DNA of 64,000 nt from Pycnopodia helianthoides (taxonomy: Eukaryota; Echinodermata; Asteroidea; Forcipulatida; Asteriidae), in assembly GCA_032158295.1 (NCBI GenBank), contig CM063256.1, positions 18,248,284 through 18,312,283 on the forward strand. The letters run 5' to 3'. Positions 44,261 to 56,120 of the stretch are shown one piece after another; within the stretch, counting starts at the first letter, position 1, and each line of letters opens with the position of its first letter. The notes beneath the pieces were generated by a model. The model worked only from the letters and a program-made list of their open reading frames with translations, was not told the DNA's origin and did no database searches. Both the position numbers and the translations under genes were made by a program.

Positions 44261-47200
44261 GAGATATATTTCTAAGTGAAATTGGCCATTAAAATATCAA
44301 AATCTCGATCCAATACCTTACGTGGCATGTGGCATACTACTCGCGACTGATTCCAGTGCAACGGAGTGGAAGCTAGCCTTATGTCAAGACGCTTGTTGCC
44401 TATTAATGTAAAGCAGCACGAAATCAGACCAACGTAACAACAGTTGCGACAAGCTGTGCTGTGTTTACTACAGTACCACGTACGCTTTCACTAAAGGCTA
44501 GAAGTATGGCACGATTTCTGTGCACGTTTGGACATGTCACAGGTCATCGAACTTTTAACGAAAGCTTATCAATGGCGCAGCGCAGCTGAAATGAATTCCT
44601 CTCAACCCGTGCTATGTTCGGCGTCAAATTGTTTCCCTTTTCGCCCTTCTGATGGTTTAACGGTGAATATGGAATTGAAGACGAAGTTTCACTGAGATGT
44701 TCACCTGCTTAAGTGATTCGTATGACATTTATTATATGAGAAAATGCAAGCAGAAAAGGACCAACGTTGGTTATGTTTTGATCACACACCGAGATTGCAC
44801 GGACGTGACATCAGCTTGTCAAGGGGGTTTCAGACCGGCACTCGCGGCAGTGTTTATCGTTGCAACACGGTGAATAAAACGGTAAGCTTCGTTTCAACAT
44901 CGTCGCTTTTCAGAATGATTGTGTGTTCCGTATGTAATGCACAGTCATGTTAATAAAGATTATCCTTAAACTATCAAGTAGTGAGGTTATTAAAACTAAG
45001 GAACGTTTAGTATGATCATGGAGGAGGTAGAATTGGGCAATATGGTATGATTGCTGGCACTGTCACTAGTGTCAGTTATATTTGACACAAATGTGTTCCG
45101 CCAGCTACGTATTGTAGCATAAATATTTCACAACCCTTCGATGTAAGGTTTGCATTTAAATCATCGCAATTAACTTCCCAAACGTCACCAACATAACACA
45201 CATATGACCCTACTTGACCTTGAATTCCAAAACCGCAAACGAGGTTTTACCTTTGAAAACATTCTAACCTCTGAACCAGACATTTAATTGCTATGTTAAA
45301 TGTCGTCCCCTTTTCATTCAAACACAATCTGACATCACTCAAGAACACCTGTGTGCTTGTTGTTTACAAACACTGTACGTCTAGTTTTATGTACTTTTCA
45401 ATGTTTATAACCTGTAAACTGTGTCCCCCGGGATACAAATGTATTTGTTTTAATGAACAGTAAATAGTAACAACATCAATAATAAGCATATTTGTTAAAC
45501 TAATAATGATAACAATCATGATAACAATATCGAAGGGACCAGAGAACCGGACAAACCTTGGCTATACGAAGGTTTGCATCCCCTGATTTGTTTGTGTTTT
45601 TGCAGAGCAGTTTCGCAAACAAGCCTTCGAGAAAAAAAAACGTTCCTCAAACCAAGAAAAAAAAAAACTTTCCTCAAGCTTCACGAACACCATTCGGTCT
45701 TCAAATATTTGACAGCTTCTGCCTCACCTCAAACACGAAAGATACATATCGAAGATGAAAATGAATCTACTAGAATAACATGCTGGCTGTTTGTGTCGTC
45801 AAATGACCTAGACTTTGTTATGTTGATTCTATAGTTTGTCTTAGGATAGTGTATACAGACGACATTGTCATAATGCGCGAACGACCGGCGCTGGCATAAT
45901 GTTCGTCTCATTCCCTGTAGTGTAATAGTACAAATGGATGCCAATTCTAAATCATGACAAACATGAGCCAGAATAGTTGTGTCCTTCAAGCCTCGTTTTG
46001 CTTATACACATGTGATGGTTGTTTACAATTTACTCTCTAAAAACTATTATTTTCATTCAGGGAATGATATAACGAAACATAAATAATTATAAATCGATTA
46101 CAAAAATGGCTTGTTTGTCAACATCCACATTCCTGTTTAAGCAGTTTCTAATTGCATCGAAATAGTGGACCTAAAATACTGCATTGGGGAACCCCGTGTG
46201 AGATTGTTCAAGAGCTACGACACTTAAAGTAAACCATTGATTTATGACTTCTAACCTGATTGTTGGTACCCCGATTGAAAACAACAGTGATTGACTCTGT
46301 AATTAATATTGGCAAGACCAATTAACTATTACAATTGATTACTAATGGGATGCCCCTCTTACATCTGAAAGGTCGTTCACCGACGAAGTATCTCGACAAA
46401 TCACGCTCGCATTATCATGCAAATTCGATTACTGAGTGATAACGATAACCACTGCCCAACCGTTATAAATGCGCTCGGTAAATTCGACCAATAATTGCCT
46501 ATCTTTTAAAACACTTGGACTGGAATACTGATGAACGAGAAAGATTAAAGTCCGGACATGGGGAATTTAAACGAAAATCTATTGTTTATTTATGTCCACT
46601 TTGAAATGCTGTGAAAGCATTACTTCAAGGTATAATTTATGATGTCCGTAAAAACAGAATTCGTAACTATTGAACCCCCACAAGAATGAATAAATAAATA
46701 AAAATACACAAATAAATACATAAAACGATTATTAAGACAATATTTTCAGTTTAACAGGTTTACTGTTTATAAGGTTTCTGCCAGTATACCATTTATCCAG
46801 AGTATGTTAAAGTGCTGTCATCGTTGATGAAATAGGCTAGCATTTGAAAATCTCATAAACAAAATTGCCGCCATCGAAATAATTTTAATTAAAATTTTAC
46901 GATTTTTTCCCAGTAGAACATGACCCTAGTCTCAATGATATTTTGCATAATTTTGATAACACTGATTTGAATAAAATAGAAGTGTTATTTTAAAATTGTT
47001 GATTTTTATAAATTTACATTTTTAGGTGCCTTCCCTTAAAAGCAACCTATAGACAGCAGATTTAGTGGGAAACTGGGGAAGTTCATCAATGGATGGGTTT
47101 CGCTTCACATTTAGGTCCACAAGGCTTCACGGTTGCTGGCCTCAATAATTATTTATGTCATCTTCGACCTGGGCGATGTACTTTCGTCACATTGCCACAC

Positions 47201-47449
47201 TGAGAAAACAATCATTTCATTCTATATCAAAAGACAACCATCCGTCTCAGGATTAACCAAATATGTTTCATTGTGTTATGTTCCATAATAAACCGCTAAG
47301 ATTTTATTCATTTATTTGTATAATGGATTTGAATGTCAAGATGTGTTTTGATGTGTAGTTTTCTTACACTGTAGGATTTCACTTTGTTTGTCACCGGAGT
47401 CCCAGTGAGGGCAACAGTGGAATCACCGACTTAGGGTTCCCTGAAACAA
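44261..47449. other. Mostly unique sequence, no gene recognised
   Basis: About 3.2 kb with short frames only. One frame (44744-44953) passes a donor-like ACGGTAAGC at about 44878, and another (45558-45758) begins behind an acceptor-like GTGTTTTTGCAG at about 45605, but neither translation is recognisable. AT-rich simple sequence lies at about 46685-46730. Confidence 0.4.
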
Positions 47450-47846
47450 TTAAATACACATGGACACCTTTGGTAATTGTCAAAGACCAGTCTTCTCACT
47501 CGGTGTATCTCAACGAATGCACAAAATAACAAACCTGTGAAAATTTGAACTCAATTGTCCGTCGAAGTTGCGAGATAATAATGAAATAAAAAACACCCTT
47601 GTCACACGAAGGTGTGTACTTTCAGATGCTTGATTGCTTGATTTCGAGACCTCACGCGTGAGGTCTCAAAATCAATTCAAATATTTTACTGAAAAATTAC
47701 TTCTTTCTCAAAAACTATGTTACTTCAGAGGGAGCCGTTTCTCACATTGTTTTACACTATCAACAGCTCTCCATTGCTCGTTACCAAGTAAGTTTTTATG
47801 CTAACAATTATTTTGAGTGATTACCAATAGTGTCTAGTGCCTTTAA
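47450..47846 (+). mobile_element. TTAA-type MITE, family C, full length
   Basis: TTAA lies at 47450-47453 and 47843-47846. The left side reads TGGACACCTTTGGTAATTGT and the right side ATTACCAATAGTGTCTAGTG then CCT. A central palindrome GAGACCTCACGCGTGAGGTC marks the family. The shared block lies inverted as AACCTGTGAAAATTTGAACT. It is non-coding. Confidence 0.9.
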
Positions 47847-50800
47847 GACAATAACTAAATTAAACGAACAAACGATTATGACGTAACCCATGTCAGTTGT
47901 TCTTCTTCGTCCTGTATATAAAGCCTTCAATGCGTGTGCATAATCACCAATCAAAACTGTACGACTACGTCCGAATCATGCCCCACTTTTACCCTAAAAG
48001 AAAATAACATGTGGACCATATTATGTTGGCAATTTTATCTAGGACAAACCCCGAGGATGCGAGGTGATGTACTTTTTAGACCGTGGACTACTTTAAGTGT
48101 TTTTTTTTTTTTCTTTTCTTTTCCCAAAACCAAAAGGCTTGCCTCGCGTATGATTAAATGGAATGTTCAACTATAAAACAATATTTGGTTGAACTCGGTC
48201 AATTGGCAAGCTTTGTTTTTCCTAACTGGAGTACCCACCATCCGATTACTTGTATGGTTTATTTCCGTTCCGTGCGTTTAATTTGAATTATAGTAGGCCT
48301 ACCTGCAGGTAATCATTGATCGGTTCAAAGAGTCGCAATCGGTAGAAAAAGAGGAAAATCTGTTTCTCTTGCCACACACTTGTTTATTTTGAAATGTCAG
48401 AGATTCTGGACGGCGTTTGGGGCATTTTGTTTGAGCACTTGAGGGTAACACGGAGACCGCTAAGCAGTGTGGACTGAGTGGCGAATGAATTACTACGGAG
48501 AAATATCTTCTTTCCAATTACGACGTGATTCTCTCGTCAACGTTACATAGTGGAGGGTTTTGGGATAAAAAAGGTTTGGCGTATTAGGGACCATCCGGAA
48601 ATGCCAGTTAAGAACGAGCGAATTTAAACCGCGAGAGAATAAATATTATGAAACATTTTCTTTTTGTTGTTAAATACATAGTTATTTTATAGTGAAACAA
48701 ATAAGTACATTGGAACTGAAAAAAAAATAACCTCAATGTATAACATAAATATTTGTATTGAGCAAATTCTGACCGTTGATCATTTTGTTGTTTCTATAAT
48801 TCTCGAGTTCATCACACGAGAGTCTTAGTATTACATCCGGCCACAAAAAAACATGTACACCTCGTTTTAACCACCCTCCTTCCATCTATTTATGATGAGG
48901 TTCCAAGTTCTTAGTCTTACTTTTCTGAAATTTAGATAGTTCAATGTTGAACTTGTTTGTCTTCGGAGAATGTGTGAGTTTGACGGTGTTGAATGAATTT
49001 TTATGTAAATTAATATCGCGAGAATGACCACGACCTTTGATGGCGCCCTCCATTCTTTCATTGGATTTTCCTTTCTTTGCAATGAACTTGTTCAACGAAG
49101 TGGAGGCACGAACAGCAAACAAGAAAAGCAACCCTTATCCCAGGCAAACAAAGAACAAACGCCCCAAACACCCAGTTCAGCAAGCCAAACAAAAAATCAT
49201 TTTAAAACACAAATACAGCATTATCACTAATAACTTCAGGCGTACGGTGTAAATACAAACCAGTGCCCTCCTCCCAGTCGTTATAGACATTGTCATGAAG
49301 AATGTTTACACGATTTGCAGGTTCAGTCAAGTGGACAGGGGTAATGAAATCAACTAAAAGGTCACTTGGTAGCCCCAAAGAACATATGAACTACACCAGG
49401 TGAAGCATTGCAATAGCCAAAGGTGAACTCTTACTATTACGTCCGCATTACGTCCGCATTAGACTCTAATGCGGAGCATTGCCAACCAACTGGAAAACAC
49501 CACTGCCACTTTGCAGCACTGGGTCAAGCAGAACACTTAGATGGGATAATAGGAAAAACCACTCGACTAAGTTGTGAAATTGGAAAAGGATCATGACAGA
49601 GGTTGTCATGAGGGGTCAGCACCCAAGGTGATGACAGATACCCAAATCCAAAGTGTGGTCAACTCATTAGAGCATGTATAACCGGTGGGAAACTAATGGG
49701 AAAGTAATTGTAGTAATAGCATTGCGGGTGAACGTACTTAGGATGATTGGTCAAAGAGGTTAAACCGAAAACTAGATGAATCCAATGTGAGACCGCCAAG
49801 ACTAGATGAGGGAACACCGAGAGCCGAGAGAAGTACTGTGAAATGGCCAGGAAAAACAACATCAACGCATTGCTGAGGGGTCGAACCGAAAATAGAATAA
49901 CAATATTTTCACACAAAAACATTCACAGAAGAGCTGGAACAACGACGAGAGACGGTGACTCATCGGGTGAATGTTCTTTTTCTACTTCGACTCCACATTC
50001 GTGTGAACTCAATATGATTATATCACTACCAAAATAGAGGTCAGATAGAAAACAAGAGAACTGATTACATTGACGAGCATAAGTACGCAGGGTATATAGA
50101 GGGTTAAAGCGAATCCAGGGGTGAACGTTATTGGCACGAACTGATTAGCAACACGGTTACGCACGCCCAAAATAGAAAACTAACCGCACAAGCCAACGGA
50201 GGGAAAAAACAAAGTCAGAACACAACACCACATCCGTGAAATCGCGAGACCTGCTGCCCTAGTAAAGAGTGGACACCCAGTGCTGTAAATACGATTACGA
50301 AGTTCAAACAGTCTGCCAGGGATTGTGAGCGTAAAACTTCACGTCTGCTTTAACTCATAAGCCCCAAGTCACAGCTGTAGCTTACTGAAGATGTGGAACG
50401 AACTGTCACCCCAGCGACTCTTTGGAATTTATTACCTGGTAGAGTGATTACTTCTTCATTCATAAATAATGCCTGGTACCCGAGCGCTGTCAGTTTCTGA
50501 GTTTGTGTTGGGTCTATTGTTTTTATATATTGTATTGTTGCAATTTACCTTTAAAGCTTCAACATTTGCGAAAGTATTTTTGTTTTCGTTCAAAACTAAA
50601 TAAAATGCATTTCAGAAAAGACGCATCTATTTTCTAGGGCTGCTTCTAGCTTAGTTTATTCAATAAGGCACAATGTAGCGAGAATATTCTAGGGCAATGC
50701 AGGAATGGTTTTAGGATGCTACAGAACATTGAGATAAGCTAATGGGGGGGGAAAATCTGAATTATGAACTAGATCTAAAAGAGAGTTGTCGTGGAAATGG

Positions 50801-51857
50801 AATTATAAAGCACCGTGCTGCATGGTGAACTCGATAAGGTACTACAATAATATTATCAGACGCAGTTGTTTTCACTGGATGAGGAATGTATGAACGAACT
50901 GAGAACTAAGCTACGCCAACCATGTTTAGGACATTTTGATTTCAAATAAATTCAATTTATTTTGACATTTACTTCCATGTTAAAAAACAAACAAACAAAC
51001 AAACACCTATTGAACAAGTATTTAAACCAAAGTCAATCAATACTTATAACTGATTGAAATCTAATAACTGAAATGGATTAGGAGCATACCCATATTGAGA
51101 ATATTTTGAGAGAGAAATATATTTTGAGATTTTAAACAAATGGAAGTGAAATAACCCTATTTAATTCACTACATAAATAGATAACATTGCACACGCGTAA
51201 CCTTGAGTGGACGAGTGGTGTCACTCGGCACAGCCGTCTTTCTATATAGAATGTTGGAAATAAATTCCACTATATCGCGCACAATGAATGATACCTGTCA
51301 GTCAGTGCAATGCACTGCTATATAAGAGTAGTGCGAACTCACTCAGAAAAAGAGCTCACGAAATCCAATATTGATAAGTTTATTCGGAAGTGCAAATGGG
51401 GGTTGCATCTTTGGTTTTTGAATGAGCTAGCGTTTGTGTTCTGGTCAACGCAAGGCTCACTTGGCAGTTATACTGTCCGCGTGTTCGGAACAAGTTGCAG
51501 GCCGTACTCTTGTATTATGACGAACCCAAACCCCCTAGTACTGTCAACATTACGATTTAGCATTATTCGACACTCGCTCGTTAAGTCGCGCCACGACTCA
51601 GTTCCTGATGCTGATTTAAATTGTAGCCAAGTTTACCAGGTGTGGCGTGGAGTATTTGATACGGCAACAGTCTTAAAACAAGATGCGTTACGAGCGTTGC
51701 TCCCAACACCTACTAATTTGTAACTGCTTTGAACTCTACGAAAACGTGTAATCAATACTGTTGACAATGTTGGCAGTCTTGATTTTACGTTGACGGGTGT
51801 ATTGATAGTTGTGACACAAGCTACATCCAATTATAAGTATATAAATATATAAAACTA
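47847..51857. other. Long stretch without recognisable gene or repeat family
   Basis: About 4 kb. A T/C run lies at about 48100-48124 and (CAAA)n at about 50985-51005. ACGTCCGCATT is doubled at about 49439-49461 and followed by an inverted TAATGCGGA. A minus-strand frame (48299-48517) runs into a donor-like CAG|GTAGGC, and a 137-codon plus frame lies at 51310-51723; neither has a recognisable domain. Confidence 0.4.
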
Positions 51858-51975
51858 GTAGAGGAGATGGCCTTAGCACAAACGAAAACATATTCATTTG
51901 ATGTAAAACAATATATATATATGTAATATATAATACGGTCCGGTTTGGATCGAAAGCCAAGGTCATCTCCCCTAC
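51858..51975. mobile_element. Small inverted-repeat element
   Basis: GTAGAGGAGATGGCCTT at the left is matched by AAGGTCATCTCCCCTAC at the right, an imperfect 17-base inverted repeat. The middle is AT-rich with ATATATAT. The flanks on both sides are also rich in TATA, so a TA target is possible. The class is unknown. Confidence 0.45.
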
Positions 51976-52262
51976 AGTCGTATATATATATTTACTTGTA
52001 TATTTTAAGAATGCTCGATGCAACCATGACAACAAGTAAAATTTGTCTAGATAATGTGTGAAAGACAATGACAACGAGCGCCATTTGGGAAACGGCAGAC
52101 AAATCTCACCACTAATTATCAGCAGTGCAATCTAACATAGGAGTGTGATCTTAACGTTCGAAATCTTGCTACAAAATAATTTGCTACGATGAATTCTACC
52201 CTATATATGGTATCAAAATAGATAATTAAATGGGGTTTGAACTGCATAGTATATGGGGTTTG
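51976..52262. other. Spacer
   Basis: This AT-rich stretch holds nothing that I recognise. Confidence 0.4.
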
Positions 52263-52322
52263 GGGGCATTGCATGGTGAGGTACCAATGTATACTCAGTT
52301 AGTGGTGACACCGCGGTATCTT
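52263..52322 (+). repeat. Fragment of dispersed repeat family P
   Basis: GCATTGCATGGTGAGGTACC, AATGTATACTCAGTTAGTGG and TGACACCGCGG match the start of the family P copy at 15262. The rest of the element is missing. Confidence 0.6.
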
Positions 52323-52542
52323 TAATTCACATAACGCCATAATGTAATATGCACTGGTAACTAACAAAATCAATTTCGTCACAACACACATGGTTAACAA
52401 CAAACTGAATTTACATGGACTGCATACTGTTATCAAAATCATACCCACTATGTAGTGTTGATGGGGTACAGTAAACCATTTTCATTCTGTGGTATGTATT
52501 GATCTGGGTTCCATTCATTCGACAGAAAGGAAGCCCGTTGTG
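52323..52542. other. Spacer
   Basis: Nothing is recognised here. Confidence 0.4.
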
Positions 52543-52938
52543 TTAAAGGCACTGGACACTATTGGTAATTACTCAAAATAATTGTTAGCATAAACACTTA
52601 CTTGGTAACGAGCAATGGAGAGCTGTTGATGGTATAAAACATTGTTAGAAACGTCTCCCTCTGAAGTAACGTAGTTTTTCAGAAAGAAGTCATTTCTCAG
52701 TGAAATGTTTGAATTGATTTTGAGACCTCACGCGTGAGGTCTCGAAATCAAGCAATCAAGCATCTGAAAGCACACAACTTCGCGTGACAAGGGTGTTTTT
52801 TCTTCCATTATTATCTCGCAACTTCGACTACCAATTGAGTTCAAATTTTCACAGGTTTGTTATTTTGTGCATATGTTGAGATACACCAGGTGAGAAGACT
52901 GGTCTTTGACAATTACCAAAGGTGTCCAGTGTCTTTAA
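52543..52938 (-). mobile_element. TTAA-type MITE, family C, inverted, duplicated at one end
   Basis: TTAA lies at 52543-52546 and 52935-52938. The left end AGGCACTGGACACTATTGGT is the reverse complement of the right end of 59373-59774. The central palindrome GAGACCTCACGCGTGAGGTC is present. The right two thirds, plus 15 bases of flank, are repeated immediately downstream. Confidence 0.9.
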
Positions 52939-53222
52939 GACCGTTGCCCTACTAGAAGTAATTTCTCAGTGAAATATTTGAATTGATTTTGAGACCTTAC
53001 GCGTGAGGTCTCGAAATCAAGCAATCAAGCATCTGAAAGCACACAACTTCGCGTGACAAGGGTGTTTTTTCTTCCATTATTATCTCGCAACTTCGACTAC
53101 CAATTGAGTTCAAATTTTCACAGGTTTGTTATTTTGTGCATATGTTGAGATACACCAAGTGAGAAGACTGGTCTTTGACAATTACCAAAGGTGTCCAGTG
53201 TCTTTAAGACCGTTGCCCTACT
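52685..53222. repeat. 269-bp tandem duplication crossing a MITE end
   Basis: Unit 1 (52685-52953) and unit 2 (52954-53222) both start AGAAGT and end GACCGTTGCCCTACT. I count four base differences. The left breakpoint is inside the family C MITE, and the right breakpoint is in flanking DNA 15 bases past its TTAA. Confidence 0.95.
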
Positions 53223-54629
53223 TTACTGCCAGACATTTCGTCATACAACTCTCTAATGAATCTTCCATCACTATAAGCTGTATGGTCCAGACGATGATGC
53301 TCTTTCACCAAACTAGACGTCGATAACTAACTTGTAAAAGAGCAGAAATGTCGTTCACCATACTGTTAAAAAGATCTGACAGATCAAGCAACTATAAATC
53401 AGATAAGCCTCTTCTATTCGAGCTCCAGAGGATTAATGGTGTTTATAAAAGTAATCCAATCAGAGTGGTACCGGGAATTAGATCTTGAAACCACATCTAA
53501 TCGGTTGATGCAATTGGAACTATCTGAAAAAAAACAGAAAGAACTTGCCGCCACGAGATTAACAGATGCTGACAGCCAGTCACTTCTAAATAAATAATAC
53601 ACTCATGTGTGCAATAGAGGATCAAATTTGTTCTAAGACTGGTTCACCGGATACAACACTTATTGCAGTACTCGGGAATCCATCAATCCCTATACTCTTC
53701 CACTTTACACAAGCCGTGGGCGATGGCCAGAACAACGCAACAAACATATAGCTGTTGGATGCAATGTTCTAATCAGATGTTAGCGTTTTTACAGCGCGCA
53801 AATCGGACAGACGTTCTAGTTTCGATTTGCATAAACTTTCTCCACAAAGATTACACAAATAGCCGAAGTACGAATTGCTAAATCCATCACAGGGCGACAA
53901 TCTGAAGTTGTTATCGAGAGTTACCATTGAGCATTGAGACTGACGTTGGAGGTGGGGGGGGGGGCATGACAGCGGAAGATTGCAAAGTGCCCATCCAGAA
54001 GATGCCACGGGTACTTCATGTCGAGATAAATAAATTGTGACTATTCGATTTTGTTATGCGCTGCTGTCTGTCTGTACGTCTGAATTATACGACAACACTA
54101 TTTTTTTTCCCCATCCGTCCTTCCAGATGTGACTTAAAGTTCACCTCCGTCACATCTCCTGCTGAAAGATAGAAGATTCAAAATGATGACGACATAGACG
54201 GTTTGAAGGGATTTCTCATTTCAACAAACAATAAATAGCTATACCCTATAGAGAAGTTAATGGAATTTTGTTGTGTCGATTGATTGTTGTGTGGTGACTG
54301 ATTGTTTTGTATCCGTACAATCGGTGGCAATATTGATTGAAATGCATAATGCTGAACACAAAAAACATTACATTTTGCCTCGTTTTTCAATGAATTGAAA
54401 GACTTTTGAGTACAACACTAGTGACACAGTCAAACTACGAACAAGTAGAAACTGACAAAGCTTGTTTGCTCAATTGACAAGATTAACTATACATTTCGTT
54501 ATGATTTCAATATTCAGTTATTTACTTTTCTTTTAAAATAAAATTAAAGATTCGTACATTAAAACGACACCAGCGTCACAGCTTCGCAAAGTCATAGGCA
54601 CTCTCCTGTAAATGGTGATTCAAGAAAAA
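53223..54629. other. Mostly unique sequence, nothing recognised
   Basis: About 1.4 kb with only short frames. A G run lies at about 53955-53964. Confidence 0.4.
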
Positions 54630-54812
54630 AAGGTGATGTCACATGACCGAGCGGTTAAGTGAAAGGCTCTCTGGTGTTTCGATCAGCAGAAGTTGTGGGC
54701 TCGAGTCCCGGTCGTGACACTTGTGTCCTTGAGCAAGATACTTCACCATAATTACTCTGTCCAAGTTTACTTGAGACCTAGCAGTGCACGTAAATGAACC
54801 TACGACAATAAA
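54630..54812 (+). mobile_element. tRNA-Leu-derived SINE, best head
   Basis: The tRNA-like head runs from about 54638 to 54718: GTCAC at the start pairs with GTGAC at the end, the A box is GACCGAGCGGTTAAG, and the B box GGGCTCGAGTCCC lies at 54697-54709. The body begins TTGTGTCCTTGAGCAAGATA and ends near GCAGTGCACGTAAA. Plus-strand orientation makes this the reference copy for 19493, 20198 and 63350. Confidence 0.8.
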
Positions 54813-55547
54813 ATGTCAGCTATACCATCTATGATTCACACAATCAACCAAAACTTGTAATACTTTAAATAGATAATGTAATGTAATTATATGGTCTGTA
54901 TGCAACTTGCTTTCCTATGGACACGATGTCTTCAACTTTATAGTCTATTTCTCACACGCCATTTTGAACTCTTTCACACAGAGCACTTGCTTGTTATTTG
55001 TTAACGCTTTAATCTTATTTATATAATTATTGTCCATTATTTTTTGTTTGTTGTAATTTATGATTTTGCTTAATGTTTATCTTAATTGTGTTCTTAATCA
55101 TTCATGTAAACTGAACTGTTTTAGTCCATGGACTTTTTGATCAGTCTTTGATATACCGGAATAAACAAACATCTTGGAAGAGTAGGGGTTAACCCGCTGT
55201 TTCTGGTTCACAAATTATAGCAAGCACCCTCAGTTATACAGGTTTCCTCAGGCTTGCGAGATACAGTAGTTAAGTTTACTTGTGAGACATCATTGGTTTC
55301 CTAACCAGCAATGAACGTGAATAGCAATTTAACACACACAAAAAATACAACTAATATTTAGATTTTTAAATACAAGTCAATTTATGTTGTGAATCTGAGC
55401 CCAACATGAAGACTGTCAAACTTGGTCACGCAACCCCGGCTATTGAATCACAATAACATATTTTGTATGCCTTGGTGCGATGACTTCAGGTGAACTATCA
55501 ATTATTATTTTGAGGAGATAACTGGCATCTGATTTCATGAAAAATCC
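54813..55547. other. AT-rich spacer
   Basis: The part at about 54985-55170 is T-rich and ends in a polyadenylation-like AATAAA (GGAATAAACAAAC near 55158). It could be a 3' untranslated remnant, but no coding sequence precedes it. Confidence 0.4.
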
Positions 55548-56120
55548 CAGGCCCGATAAGTATCTGTAACCTCTGGTAAACCCAGGCCCAATAAGGTATA
55601 TGTAACCTCTGGTAAACCCAGGCCCAATAAGGTATCTGTAACCTTTGGTAAACCCAGGCCCAATAAGGTATCTGTAACCTCTGGTAAACCCAAGCCCAAT
55701 AAGGTATCTGTAACCTCTGGTAAACCCAGGCCAAATAAGGTATATGTAACCTCTGGTAAACCCAGACCCAATAAGGTATATGTTACCTCTGGTAAACCCA
55801 GGCCCAATAAGGTATCTGTAACCTCTGGTAAACCCAGGCCCAATAAGGTATATGTTATCTCTGGTAAACCCAGGCCCAATAATGTATCTGTAACCTCTGG
55901 TAAACCCAGGCCCAATAAGGTATCTGTAACCTCTGGTAAACCCAGGCCCAATAAGGTATCTGTAACCTCTGGTAAACCCAGGCCCAATAAGGTATCTGTA
56001 ACCTCTGGTAAACCCAGGCCCAATAAGGTATCTGTAACCTCCGGTAAACCCAGGCCCAATAAGGTATCTGTAACCTCTGGTAAACCCAGGCCCAATAAGG
56101 TATTTGTTACCTCTGGTAAA
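55548..56120. repeat. 36-bp minisatellite, about 16 units
   Basis: The unit is GTATCTGTAACCTCTGGTAA then ACCCAGGCCCAATAAG. Variants change GTATCTG to GTATATG and GTAACC to GTTACC or GTTATC. Since 36 is a multiple of three and the unit lacks minus-strand stops, all three minus-strand frames stay open, giving 12-residue repeats such as GPGFTRGYRYLI, GLGLPEVTDTLL and AWVYQRLQIPYW. Confidence 0.95.

Noticed and set aside
45600..45758. An exon behind GTGTTTTTGCAG
   Set aside because: The translation is dominated by lysine from A runs and matches nothing that I recognise.
51310..51723. A 137-residue plus-strand frame
   Set aside because: It has no recognised motif, and its ordinary composition gives no support beyond length.
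55548..56120. CRISPR-like array
   Set aside because: Repeats abut directly with no unique spacers, and the context is eukaryotic.
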